Positions 9,081 to 17,418 of a stretch of DNA of 64,000 nt are shown here, one piece after another (within the stretch, counting starts at the first letter, position 1; the number at the start of each line of letters is the position of its first letter). This stretch comes from Ignavibacteriales bacterium (GTDB lineage: Bacteria > Bacteroidota > Ignavibacteria > Ignavibacteriales > Melioribacteraceae). The stretch is taken from assembly GCA_021740915.1 (NCBI GenBank), contig JAIOYW010000007.1, positions 150,546 to 214,545 on the forward strand, in the 5' to 3' direction. The translations under genes and the position numbers were made by a program. The notes under the pieces are model-generated. The model did not search any database, was not told where the DNA came from, and saw only the letters and a list, made by a program, of their open reading frames with translations.

Positions 9081-10493
9081 TCAGTAATTCAAACCAACGA
9101 CCTCAACCATCTGATCCTGAAGATTCCGGTGAAAATTGGCACCTTTAGATTTGAACTCCATCAGAATGGATATTATTAAATCTTCTCCGCTGGAAGTTGT
9201 GAGATATCCGGAAAGGCTGCTTACTCCATTCAGTGTTCCTGTTTTCCCTCTGAATTTACCCTTTAACGCAGGCTGATTTATTCTATCTTCGAGTGTGCCG
9301 TCAATCCCGGAAACTGATAAGGAATTTGTAAACGCTTCTGCGGCCTCGGCATCAAAATACATATTTTCAAGAACACCGCAAATGGCTGCTGCTGTTACCT
9401 CGTTGAACCGGGAGATTCCACTGCCGTCAACAACAGCGGTACCGTTATTCCAGATTCCTTTTTCTTCAAGAAAATTAAGTACCGCCTGCGTTGCATAGAA
9501 TGAATTTCCTTCTTTGCTGCTGAACTCGGCACCTGTCAGTTTAAAAAGACATTCAGCCTTAAAGTTATCGCTACGTTTATTTATCACTGCAATCATTTTC
9601 TCAAGCGGTGTATCAAATGAATTTAGTTCGATCACTCCTTGTGGTGTAATACCGGTGGTGGGTTCACCGGTAATTGATATCCCTCTTTCTTTCAACTTAT
9701 CCAACAAAATATATGCAGCATAAAGCGGTGGATTTTCAGCGAAGGCTCTAAGAAAATATGGTGTGCGGCGTTTCCTTATACTTCCCGTAAGATTTATAGT
9801 AATATCATTCCCATTGAATACCACCTTTATTCTGGGAGTCTTTCTTGCACTTACGATTTTCACTTTATTATTCAGCGTTATCCTCGAAGATTTGGGAAAT
9901 AGCTCTACATCCGGCGCCTCTCCGACCGATTTGTTGGAATTAAATTTGACGACTATGCTGTTATTTTCCAGTATCATTGCAGAAACCGGGGGCAGAACAA
10001 CATTCGCTTTTTCCTTTTCTATCCAGTCGTCTCGTCTGTATAATTTATCAAAATATGAATCGTCAGCGATAATGTCCCCTTTAATTTCTTTAACACCTGC
10101 CTCTGCCAGCCTGATTACCATCGAGTCAAGATCTTCAGACTTAAAGAACGGATTGCCAAATCCTTTAAGATACAGGTCACCATTAATAACCCCATCATTG
10201 AGGTATGCATCAGCAGAATACAATTTAGTTGATACAAGAAAATCTTTACCAAGATAATTCACCGCAGCAGCTGTGGTGAATATTTTTGTATTTGAAGCCG
10301 GAATCATAGCCACACGGCTGTTTTTTTCGTATAACGTATCGAGGGTATTAGGATTATAGATCAGGATCGAATACTTTGTTGATATAGGAAGTTTCCCCAG
10401 GAGATCATTAAGCTTATCCTGATATGAGAACTCGCCAGGAGTTGCTCCAATAAATAAAAACAGCAGAAAGAATGCGAATATTTTTTTGATCAT
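9081..10493 (-). CDS. dacB: D-alanyl-D-alanine carboxypeptidase/endopeptidase, PBP4 type (peptidase S13)
   Basis: Periplasmic penicillin-binding protein that trims or cleaves peptide cross-links of peptidoglycan. The 470-residue protein has a signal peptide (residues 1-19) and all three active-site motifs: S67-x-x-K70 in IPASNTK, S308-D-N310 in INKRSDNFK and K417-T-G419 in FRGKTGTLNG. The long insertion between the first two motifs is typical of S13 rather than of PBP5-type enzymes. Length fits E. coli DacB (477). It is divergent from the LOG-family gene, with 105 bases between. Confidence 0.93.
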   Translation of the reverse strand: MIKKIFAFFLLFLFIGATPGEFSYQDKLNDLLGKLPISTKYSILIYNPNTLDTLYEKNSRVAMIPASNTKIFTTAAAVNYLGKDFLVSTKLYSADAYLNDGVINGDLYLKGFGNPFFKSEDLDSMVIRLAEAGVKEIKGDIIADDSYFDKLYRRDDWIEKEKANVVLPPVSAMILENNSIVVKFNSNKSVGEAPDVELFPKSSRITLNNKVKIVSARKTPRIKVVFNGNDITINLTGSIRKRRTPYFLRAFAENPPLYAAYILLDKLKERGISITGEPTTGITPQGVIELNSFDTPLEKMIAVINKRSDNFKAECLFKLTGAEFSSKEGNSFYATQAVLNFLEEKGIWNNGTAVVDGSGISRFNEVTAAAICGVLENMYFDAEAAEAFTNSLSVSGIDGTLEDRINQPALKGKFRGKTGTLNGVSSLSGYLTTSSGEDLIISILMEFKSKGANFHRNLQDQMVEVVGLNY

Positions 10494-10598
10494 TTGATAA
10501 TTATATTAGGAAAGACTATTTATTCGTAAAAAAATCTTGTAAATATAAAAACAATTGTGGAAATTTAACCCCTTTGTTTTTTAAAACTGGAGCAATTA

Positions 10599-11420
10599 AT
10601 GCAAAAGCCGGAAAAAGCCTACAAAAATATTGATTTTCTTACTTCACCCGAAGGAAGAACTGTTAGGATTTTATCAGAATTCTACGAACCAAAAGCAAGA
10701 TTTGAAAAGTATCATATCATGGATACTGTTGTTTTTTTCGGTTCAGCCAGGATTTCTGACGCTGAAAGCGCAAAGCAAAAATATGAGGCTGCAGTAAAAA
10801 AATATGATTCTGCCGATCCGGAAGGTGCAAAACAGATTAAAAACGCTGCAACAATGCTCACAATGTCCAAATATTATGAAGATGCAGTTGAATTATCAAA
10901 AAAACTGACTGAATGGTCGCTCGCATTAAAATCTGATAAAAAACGATTTATCATATGCTCGGGCGGAGGTCCTGGGATAATGGAAGCCGCAAACAAAGGC
11001 GCACACCTGGCAGGGGGACATTCCATCGGGCTGAATATTAGTATCCCATTCGAGCAATTTGTCAATCCTTACGTCGATCCTGAATATGCTTTTGAATTTC
11101 ATTATTTCTTTATGCGTAAGTTTTGGTTTATGTATCTGGCTAAAGCACTCGTGGTTTTCCCAGGAGGCTTCGGGACACTCGATGAACTTATGGAACTTCT
11201 TACACTCCAGCAGACAGGTAAGATTAAAAAGCCCTTAAAAATTATCATATTCGATAAGAAATACTGGGCAAAAGTTATTAATCTTGAAGCAATGGTGGAT
11301 ATGGGCACGATCTCGGAGTCTGATCTTGATCTTTTTGATTTTTGTGATACTGTTGACGATGCCTTTAATAAAATGACTGCTCATTTTACTGAGCATTATA
11401 TTAACAAAGGCAAGGGATAA
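10599..11420 (+). CDS. LOG-family (TIGR00730-like) nucleotide phosphoribohydrolase candidate
   Basis: Rossmann-like LOG-family protein of 273 residues. The signature motifs are present: GGGPGIMEAA at 122-131, FFMRK at 170-174 and PGGFGTLDE at 188-196, which in characterised members bind the nucleotide and hydrolyse the N-glycosidic bond of nucleoside 5'-monophosphates. It has an extra N-terminal stretch of about 100 residues compared with the short plant-LOG type. It may work in nucleotide salvage or cytokinin-like turnover; the exact substrate is not deducible. A strong terminator follows at 11565-11590. Confidence 0.88.
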   Translation: MQKPEKAYKNIDFLTSPEGRTVRILSEFYEPKARFEKYHIMDTVVFFGSARISDAESAKQKYEAAVKKYDSADPEGAKQIKNAATMLTMSKYYEDAVELSKKLTEWSLALKSDKKRFIICSGGGPGIMEAANKGAHLAGGHSIGLNISIPFEQFVNPYVDPEYAFEFHYFFMRKFWFMYLAKALVVFPGGFGTLDELMELLTLQQTGKIKKPLKIIIFDKKYWAKVINLEAMVDMGTISESDLDLFDFCDTVDDAFNKMTAHFTEHYINKGKG

Positions 11421-11564
11421 TAGAGAGTTCTCTGTTACTTGCCGTGACAGGTTCACTGCTCTGATTGCCCCTGAACATTGACCTCAGATGGTTATGTTTG
11501 CACTCAGTTCAGCAAATATGATATTAGAATGAAAGAATTTATAAGATCAACCTGATTTAAAACG

Positions 11565-11590
11565 AAAAAATCCCCTTCCGGGGATTTTTT
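11565..11590. terminator. Bidirectional rho-independent terminator
   Basis: AAAAAATCCCC at 11565-11575 pairs with GGGGATTTTTT at 11580-11590 around a TTCC loop. It lies between the convergent LOG-family and rpsU genes and has T-runs in both directions. Confidence 0.88.
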
Positions 11591-11613
11591 CATTGGTTAA
11601 AACATACTAAAAA

Positions 11614-11808
11614 CTAATTATCTCTATTGTTTTCGCGATGAGAACGTCTTTGAGCCTTGATTTTTTCCATCCTTTTTTCGACGGAAGGCTTGACGAAAAA
11701 TGTTCTCTTTTTAAATTCTTTTAAAACACCTGAACGTTCGTATTTTTTCTTGAACCTTCTTAGAGCTTTATCAATATTTTCGTTTTCCTGTACGATTATT
11801 CCAACCAA
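11614..11808 (-). CDS. rpsU: 30S ribosomal protein S21
   Basis: The 64-residue protein has the S21 pattern: hydrophobic start (MVGIIVQENENIDKALRRFK), the basic KKYERSGVLKEFKKR stretch and an Arg/Lys-rich tail (IKAQRRSHRE). S21 sits on the 30S platform near the anti-Shine-Dalgarno end of 16S rRNA and helps initiation on natural mRNAs. Its length is normal. The gene stands alone between a terminator and the second anti-sigma gene. Confidence 0.96.
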   Translation of the reverse strand: MVGIIVQENENIDKALRRFKKKYERSGVLKEFKKRTFFVKPSVEKRMEKIKAQRRSHRENNRDN

Positions 11809-11886
11809 TTAAATCACCACCTTAAAAATTATTTAGTTTTTAAATATATTGAATAAACAGGTTGATGTCAAATTATCCGGGGGTTC

Positions 11887-12735
11887 CTACAAAGATGCGG
11901 ATATAAATTCACTTGGTAATTCTTCTTTATCAAAATTTGCAAACAGCATAAATATTTTGTCATTATTCTGCCAGATATATGAGCAGTTTTCACCATCGGT
12001 CACTTTCAAATAACTATGCCCGGCCAGATAGTCAATTAAATCCCGTGAAAGGTTGAGTTCATTTTTATTGCTGCATGATACATTTTCTGCCTGAAAAAGA
12101 TATATTATCTGATTACCGCCACCTGAATAAACATTATGTGCATACTTTCTTCCACTGCATTCAGAAACCACAGAACCGGAGAGTTTCCATAAGTGTGGAG
12201 TTGGCAGATCTGGTAAATATTCGACACCGGAATCATGCAGAAATTTTTTATTCTCTTCAATATCCGAACTCGAAAGCTGAGGCAAAAGTTTACCTGCAAT
12301 TATTGATGAAAAATTTGCTGATGCCTGAACATACATATTGTTTTCACCGGATTGCAGTTTTATGAGGTCAGATGCCTGATCTGAAAATGTATCTGAATAT
12401 AGATATGCAAAACCTAACACTAATAAAACTGTTGCAAAAGCGATCACCGGATGATTGGAAAAAGCACCGAAGTAGCCGGACGAAAATAAATTATATTTTT
12501 TCCTGGTCCGCGTTTCATTTTTAAGCGTTGACGTAATTTTTTGCATCAAAACTGTTGGACAAGTCCCGGAGGCAAACCTTTCTCTCATAAGAGATTTAAT
12601 TCCGGTCTGTATCTCATACTCCAAACCGATTTCCTCATCATTCCGGATCAGTTCGAAGAGTACCTTTTCCCGGCTTTTATCTCTGATTTCTTTATCTGCT
12701 AAAGCTGTGATATCTTCAAGTATATCTTTATTCAT
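11887..12735 (-). CDS. Single-pass membrane anti-sigma factor candidate
   Basis: A 282-residue protein following an ECF sigma gene by 21 bases. I place the start at the ATG at 12735, which has GGAAGAT in front; an ATG at 12744 would add three residues. Residues 1-95 are soluble and helical, as in sigma-binding domains, followed by one transmembrane helix (HPVIAFATVLLVLGFAYLY) and a periplasmic domain of about 165 residues with several Cys and aromatic residues (VVSECSGRK, NVSCSNKN). No zinc HxxxCxxC motif is seen, so the assignment rests on topology and gene order. Confidence 0.65.
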   Translation of the reverse strand: MNKDILEDITALADKEIRDKSREKVLFELIRNDEEIGLEYEIQTGIKSLMRERFASGTCPTVLMQKITSTLKNETRTRKKYNLFSSGYFGAFSNHPVIAFATVLLVLGFAYLYSDTFSDQASDLIKLQSGENNMYVQASANFSSIIAGKLLPQLSSSDIEENKKFLHDSGVEYLPDLPTPHLWKLSGSVVSECSGRKYAHNVYSGGGNQIIYLFQAENVSCSNKNELNLSRDLIDYLAGHSYLKVTDGENCSYIWQNNDKIFMLFANFDKEELPSEFISASL

Positions 12736-12756
12736 ATCTTCCATTACTAAATACTA

Positions 12757-13359
12757 TTACTGGGACGATTCTTTATTAATAAATCCCCTTTCACCTGCAT
12801 ATTTGTATAGTTTTGAATACAACATTTTTCTTGCTCTGTGAAGCCTCGATCGGACTGTGCCAACAGGACAATCAACGAAATCAGCAATTTCCTCATAGGT
12901 AAATCCCTCAATATCGCTCAGGATAATTACCGTCCTGAAATCTTCAGGCAATGATGAAAGTGCCGATGATATCTCATCATCCAGAAGATTGCTGAAATCA
13001 TCCTGAACCACATGAGAACCTTTAATATCGGATGCTTTAATATTCTCATAAAAATTCTGGACATCTTCATAATCAACTTTATCCGGTTCTTTAACATTTT
13101 TACGGTAATCGTTGATAAATGAATTCTTCAATATCCTAAACAACCAAGCTTTACAATTAGTGCCTTTTTCAAATTTCTCAAAAAATCTGAAAGCCTTGAG
13201 ATAAGTATCCTGCACAAGATCATCTGCCGTATCGGGATCACCTGTCATCTTGAGAGCAAAATTATAAATCGCATCCATATGGGGAATAGCTTCTACTTCA
13301 AACTCTTTGTAAAGTTGTTGAAGTGCTTTATCATCCCTTTGTGATTCGACTGTAAACAT
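12757..13359 (-). CDS. RNA polymerase ECF sigma factor (SigE/RpoE-like)
   Basis: A 200-residue ECF sigma factor. Region 2 is clear (DTADDLVQDTYLKAFRFFEK, then NCKAWLFRILKN) and region 4 carries the helix-turn-helix (TYEEIADFVDCPVGTVRSRL, HRARKMLYSKL). It lies between an M14 carboxypeptidase gene (7 bases upstream) and a probable membrane anti-sigma factor (21 bases downstream). This suggests an envelope-stress circuit in which the three genes share a transcript. It differs clearly in sequence from the ECF factor at 982-1566, so it should serve a different regulon. Confidence 0.93.
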   Translation of the reverse strand: MFTVESQRDDKALQQLYKEFEVEAIPHMDAIYNFALKMTGDPDTADDLVQDTYLKAFRFFEKFEKGTNCKAWLFRILKNSFINDYRKNVKEPDKVDYEDVQNFYENIKASDIKGSHVVQDDFSNLLDDEISSALSSLPEDFRTVIILSDIEGFTYEEIADFVDCPVGTVRSRLHRARKMLYSKLYKYAGERGFINKESSQ

Positions 13360-13366
13360 AAAATGT

Positions 13367-14824
13367 CTATTTAGTAACGAAAATATTATTTTTTAGGTTC
13401 ACATCACCCATTAAAGGATTAAATAAGAACCCGTTTATAACTACAAACCTTGTTTTGCCATTCGAAGTAATAATAAAATTTGCAGGTAATCCAGTCCGTA
13501 TTTCCGGAATAAACCCGATGCCTGAAGCAACAGGGACAATCGGAAACTCAGGATAGTCCGGAATGCCAGATATATCCAGGACATTAGCAAAAAGGATTCC
13601 ATTCTGCAGAGCCTCAGAATAATTCAAACGGAAATATTCATCCGCTCCGGCGATTTCTTCCGGTAAAAATCTTCCGGGTTCCAGATAACAGTTTTCACAG
13701 CTTAGTTCCTGATGACCATAATACTTGCCAAGATCACCTATATCCTCAATAATCCCCTTGAAAAATATTCTCCCGGAGGCAGTATCGGGTACCCGTTCGA
13801 AATTTATACCAATATCAATTTTATAATTTTCTTTTTCAAATTTAGTATTTATTTTGGTTAAAAGCAGATCGAAGAGCAGGCGTTTGTTTTCAGGAATCTC
13901 ATCATACGGCTGATAATCTTTATTATGAAAAGTCCCTTCAGCGATAACACCAAAAGCTTTTAATAAGGAAATAAAATTCAATTTCCTGAGATACTGTTTG
14001 TCTTCATCGCCCGTCCACCCCCCGGATTCGATTAGAATTGTTGAGGTTCCCCATTTCGAAAAATTATCTCCAAATGCCCTCTCCTCAAACTCATCATCAT
14101 ATCTGGCAACATGTCCGGGAATATATTTTTGCAATTCTTCATTAATCGAACAGATAACAGCCATAGCATTCCCGCGGACAGTATTTATTTGCCTCTCTGA
14201 GTTATAAGCTGGCGCTAAAAAAGCTAATGCAGTCGTTCGATTTGTTTTTCCAGCGGTGTTATTAGGACTCTGATCGTGTAAATTAAAGCCGAAATCAGGT
14301 TTTATTTTTCTGTGAATTTCTTTTAGTATTCTTGATTCGGGAGCCTGGAGTCTGAGGGCATCTCTATTAATATCAATATCCTGGGCATTCCTCCTGCGAA
14401 ACAATCTTGCACCATCGGGATTTAGCATGGGTATAAAGATGATTGTACTCCTTTCCGCAAGAAATCTCCGGAAATCGTTGTATTTATCATTTGTGACCAG
14501 AAAATTCATTATATCTGCAATTGCCATAGTGGCAGTTGGTTCATCCCCATGCATCTGCGACCAGGCAAGTATTTTGACCGGTCCGTTGCCGTATGTATAA
14601 CTTCTTATTTCACGGCCTTGGAAAGATTTCCCGATTTGCTCCATTCTGAAGAACTGCGAATTATTATATGCGTCTAAAACATATAAGAGTTCATGCTGAT
14701 TGAACCATCTTTTCGTAATTTTCTTTTCATAATAATTGCCGTAATCTTCGTAAAGATTTGAAATTTCTGAAGTCTGCGCCATTGTTATTGAGAAAGTGAT
14801 AAAAAAAATAATTAATGTTTTCAT
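13367..14824 (-). CDS. Secreted M14-family zinc carboxypeptidase
   Basis: A 485-residue exported metallopeptidase with a signal peptide (LIIFFITFSITMA). Zinc ligands are seen as H92-G-D-E95 and H183 in FNLHDQ, and the general base as Glu266 in TILIESGGW; the INRDA stretch near 152-156 holds substrate-contact residues typical of the family. A C-terminal extension of about 180 residues follows the catalytic domain; it lacks a NYPNPFNP-type signal. It may cut peptides or peptidoglycan stems in the periplasm. It is the first gene ahead of an ECF sigma/anti-sigma pair, so it could be a target or sensor of that system. Confidence 0.85.
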   Translation of the reverse strand: MKTLIIFFITFSITMAQTSEISNLYEDYGNYYEKKITKRWFNQHELLYVLDAYNNSQFFRMEQIGKSFQGREIRSYTYGNGPVKILAWSQMHGDEPTATMAIADIMNFLVTNDKYNDFRRFLAERSTIIFIPMLNPDGARLFRRRNAQDIDINRDALRLQAPESRILKEIHRKIKPDFGFNLHDQSPNNTAGKTNRTTALAFLAPAYNSERQINTVRGNAMAVICSINEELQKYIPGHVARYDDEFEERAFGDNFSKWGTSTILIESGGWTGDEDKQYLRKLNFISLLKAFGVIAEGTFHNKDYQPYDEIPENKRLLFDLLLTKINTKFEKENYKIDIGINFERVPDTASGRIFFKGIIEDIGDLGKYYGHQELSCENCYLEPGRFLPEEIAGADEYFRLNYSEALQNGILFANVLDISGIPDYPEFPIVPVASGIGFIPEIRTGLPANFIITSNGKTRFVVINGFLFNPLMGDVNLKNNIFVTK

Positions 14825-14893
14825 TTTACTTCTTGATATTTCATATTTGTAAATTATGCATTTAAAATGTAAAATAAATGGAGAAATAACGAA

Positions 14894-15436
14894 TTGAGTA
14901 CAAATACATTAAAAATAGGTTCAATATTGCCGGAGTTTAATCTTAGGGCGACTGATGATAACCATTATTCATCAGAATCATTTCCGGATAAAAAGGCAGT
15001 TCTGGTTTTATTTTCATGTAACCACTGCCCTTATGTAAGAGCCTATGAAAAAAGGATTATTGAATTAGCCGATAAATATAAAGGTGAACTTATTATTCTT
15101 GCAATCAATTCTAATGATGCCGGTGCTTATCCTGAAGACTCATTTGAAAAAATGAAAGAAAGGGCAAAAGAACAGAATTTCAACTTCATATATTGTCGTG
15201 ACGAAGATCAGACTGTGGCTAAAAAATTTGATGCAACACATACACCGGAATTTTTCCTGTTCAATGAGAAAAGAGTTCTCGTTTATCATGGGAAAATGGA
15301 TGATAACTGGCAGGATGCTCTCAGTGTAAAAACACGCTATCTCGAAACCGCATTAATTGAATTGCTAAGAGGGGAAACAGTCTCAGCACCGGAAACCTAT
15401 TCTATTGGATGCACAATTAAATGGAAAAATAAATGA
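14894..15436 (+). CDS. Thioredoxin-fold peroxiredoxin/redoxin-like protein
   Basis: A 180-residue AhpC/TSA- or redoxin-type protein. After the usual IGSILPEFNLRATDD lead-in it has a C42-N-H-C45 pair in LFSCNHCPYVRAYEKR, and later the cis-Pro loop THTPEFFLF. The start is a TTG at 14894 preceded by GGAG at 14880-14883; an ATG at 14878 hits a stop at once. No signal peptide is seen, so it should be cytoplasmic. It would reduce disulfides or peroxides. It overlaps the next gene, an outer-membrane protein, by ATGA. Confidence 0.85.
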   Translation: MSTNTLKIGSILPEFNLRATDDNHYSSESFPDKKAVLVLFSCNHCPYVRAYEKRIIELADKYKGELIILAINSNDAGAYPEDSFEKMKERAKEQNFNFIYCRDEDQTVAKKFDATHTPEFFLFNEKRVLVYHGKMDDNWQDALSVKTRYLETALIELLRGETVSAPETYSIGCTIKWKNK

Positions 15437-16125
15437 AACAATTACAGCAATTTTTTTTAGTCATATTTATTACAGTATTGAGTTTACAGGCACAGGGTGT
15501 ATCAGTTAATCTGCTTGCAGCTTCGCCGCAAGGTGAATTCAGGAAAAATGTGGACCGGTTAGGATACGGGATACAGCTTGATGCAACATTCTTTTCTCCG
15601 GATAAAGTTAGGCCTGTCGCCTTCGGTATCAATATTAATTACCTTGTTTATGGCGAAGAAAATGAATCGAGACCATTATCTCTGACAATACCGGATGTCC
15701 GCGTTGATGTAAGCAGAAAAAACAGTATGCTGAATTTTCAATTATTAACGAGGCTCTCTCCTTTCAGTGGGACAGTAAGACCATATCTGGACGTATTTGG
15801 AGGAGGAGCTTATATCTACACATCAACTTCTGTCGATAGCGAAGTTGATGACAGGGATGTTTTCGAGTCGAATAATTTCGATGATTTTGCCTGGACATAT
15901 GGTTACGGCGCAGGGTTACTTTTCCGGGTCGCAGAAAACCTGGGGGATGTTCGCAGGTTATTTGTAGATCTCAGGGTTAGATCAAACTATTCGAGCGAAG
16001 CTGAATATCTTAAAGAAGGAGCGGTAATTATCAATTCTGCTAACGGAAACGTAAGTTATAATGTTTCAACATCAAAGCTTGATTATCTCAGTTTTCATAT
16101 TGGGGTCTATGCTGCATTAAACTAA
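15433..16125 (+). CDS. Outer-membrane beta-barrel protein, OmpA/OmpW-like size
   Basis: A 230-residue exported protein with a signal peptide (FFLVIFITVLSLQAQG) followed by alternating amphipathic strands (PYLDVFGGGAYIYTS, FAWTYGYGAGLLFRV, LDYLSFHIGVYAALN), as expected for a small barrel of about eight strands. No peptidoglycan-binding domain is present. It is translated in overlap with the redoxin-like gene; the reason for that link is unknown. A hairpin follows the stop at 16144-16170. Confidence 0.7.
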   Translation: MKQLQQFFLVIFITVLSLQAQGVSVNLLAASPQGEFRKNVDRLGYGIQLDATFFSPDKVRPVAFGININYLVYGEENESRPLSLTIPDVRVDVSRKNSMLNFQLLTRLSPFSGTVRPYLDVFGGGAYIYTSTSVDSEVDDRDVFESNNFDDFAWTYGYGAGLLFRVAENLGDVRRLFVDLRVRSNYSSEAEYLKEGAVIINSANGNVSYNVSTSKLDYLSFHIGVYAALN

Positions 16126-16143
16126 TTGAAGAAGTTGCAAATT

Positions 16144-16170
16144 GCAGGGGTTTCACGATGAAACCCCTGC
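16144..16170. terminator. Hairpin between convergent genes, probable terminator
   Basis: GCAGGGGTTTC at 16144-16154 pairs exactly with GAAACCCCTGC at 16160-16170 around a 5-base loop. The stem is strong (11 bp), but no good T-tract follows on either strand, so termination is likely but not certain. Confidence 0.6.
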
Positions 16171-16186
16171 GATAAAATCTCATTGC

Positions 16187-16516
16187 TCAGGCTTTTAATG
16201 CCTCATCAAGTGAATCATATATTTTAAATAACGGCAGAAAACCAGCTATTTCAAAAACTTCCATAATATGACTTTTAAGATTACACAAACTAATTTTACC
16301 GCTTTTTGTTTTTATTTTTTTTGCCCCGAGCAAAAGGACACGCAACCCGGAACTGCTGATATAATCTAACTGACTGAAGTTCAGCAGAATGTTTGTTTCG
16401 CCTTCATCGATAAGAGATAAAAATTTTTCTTCGAAAGCATTAGAAGTGCTGGCATCAAGCCGGCCGGCGAGGCTTAATATATAATGGCTATCCTGTCTTT
16501 CTTCAGAAACGTTCAT
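16187..16516 (-). CDS. STAS-domain anti-sigma factor antagonist (RsbV/SpoIIAA-like)
   Basis: A 109-residue STAS protein. The phosphorylation loop is FSQLDYISSSGLRVLL, with Ser55 aligned to the Ser phosphorylated in SpoIIAA and RsbV. It would bind the RsbW-like kinase encoded 19 bases upstream and be switched off by phosphorylation. No sigma-B type factor is next to it, so the final target (a sigma factor or another output protein) must be elsewhere. Confidence 0.9.
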   Translation of the reverse strand: MNVSEERQDSHYILSLAGRLDASTSNAFEEKFLSLIDEGETNILLNFSQLDYISSSGLRVLLLGAKKIKTKSGKISLCNLKSHIMEVFEIAGFLPLFKIYDSLDEALKA

Positions 16517-16535
16517 GTTTTTCCCTTTAGTTAAA

Positions 16536-16946
16536 TTATTTTTTTTTCTTTAAAGTTAATATATTAAAATTATTTTCTCTTCTGTAGCTTATATGATCGA
16601 TTTTTTTTCGTACAAAATATATCCCAAGTCCCCCAATCGGTTTATCCTCAAGAAGAATACTCGTATCGGGATCAGGATTTTCAAGCGGGTTAAATGCAAT
16701 ACCATCATCTTTGATGTTTGTGATAAGAAACATATCATCCTCTTCCAGACACACTTCGATAATATGTTCTCTATTATCAGTAAAACCATAATTGATGATA
16801 TTCGTAACCAACTCGTCAATTGCAAGATTAATGTCATAAATGAGAGATTCCGGGAAATTTCTCATTTGCGCCAGTTGTGTCAGCGCTTCAGAAATCCTCT
16901 GCAATTCATTAAGATCATTTTTAATATTTAAATTAATACAGTACAC
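16536..16946 (-). CDS. Serine-protein kinase/anti-sigma factor, RsbW-like (GHKL ATPase)
   Basis: A 136-residue GHKL-fold ATPase. The N box (NLAIDELVTNIINYGF, near 42-57), the G1 box (DDGIAFNP) and the G2 box (GGLGIYFVRKKID) are all present, giving a complete ATP site. Members phosphorylate a STAS partner, here the next gene. The start appears to be a GTG at 16946, with AGGAG about 17 bases upstream, farther than usual. Divergent from the cupin gene with 28 bases between. Confidence 0.88.
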   Translation of the reverse strand: MYCINLNIKNDLNELQRISEALTQLAQMRNFPESLIYDINLAIDELVTNIINYGFTDNREHIIEVCLEEDDMFLITNIKDDGIAFNPLENPDPDTSILLEDKPIGGLGIYFVRKKIDHISYRRENNFNILTLKKKK

Positions 16947-16974
16947 TTTTTGTCAAACAAATTCTCCTAAAGCT

Positions 16975-17307
16975 ATGAAAAAAGTACCAGAAATTAAAAA
17001 TTTATTTCATAATATTCCCGATAAATTACCCGAAGAGTTGATTGAAATAATCTTTCAAAAGGAAAATTTAAAAATTGAGAGAATTGTATCAAAAGGACAC
17101 TTTTCCCCTCCGGGCTTCTGGTATGAGCAGAATGAACATGAATTTGTTCTGCTGTGTGAAGGAGAAGCATCAATCGAATTTGAAAAGGGGGAAACCGTTC
17201 ACTTAACTAAAGGCGATTATTGTTTAATTCCGGCTATGGTCAGGCACCGGGTCAATCACACTTCAGAGAAAGAAAATTGTGTGTGGTTCGCTATATTCTT
17301 TATATGA
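16975..17307 (+). CDS. Single-domain cupin
   Basis: A 110-residue cupin from the ATG at 16975; an open frame reaches back to 16840, but that part lies antisense to the RsbW-like gene. Conserved motif 1 is seen as WYEQNEHEFVLLCEGEA and motif 2 as KGDYCLIPAMVRHRVNHT, giving candidate metal ligands in the first stretch and His in the second. Such small cupins bind a metal or a ligand, and many are isomerases or dioxygenases; the substrate is unknown. Confidence 0.75.
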   Translation: MKKVPEIKNLFHNIPDKLPEELIEIIFQKENLKIERIVSKGHFSPPGFWYEQNEHEFVLLCEGEASIEFEKGETVHLTKGDYCLIPAMVRHRVNHTSEKENCVWFAIFFI

Positions 17308-17367
17308 TTCACAGCTATATACTGGTAAATTATTTTTCCGGAAGCATTTATGCTGCTTCAATAAAAA

Positions 17368-17396
17368 AAGTTCTTTCACTATAAGTAAAAGAACTT
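17368..17396. terminator. Bidirectional terminator hairpin
   Basis: AAGTTCTTT at 17368-17376 pairs with AAAGAACTT at 17388-17396 around an 11-base loop. A-rich sequence lies to the left and T-rich to the right, giving U-tracts in both directions. It separates the cupin from the convergent zinc-ribbon gene. Confidence 0.75.
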
Positions 17397-17418
17397 CTTT
17401 TCATTGAAAAACAAATCA

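Noticed and set aside
9763..10257. 164-codon plus-strand open frame
   Set aside because: Antisense to dacB, whose three catalytic motifs are intact; the frame is Ser/Leu-rich with no motif.
16840..16974. Upstream extension of the cupin frame
   Set aside because: It runs antisense through the RsbW-like gene, and the cupin fold begins after the ATG at 16975.
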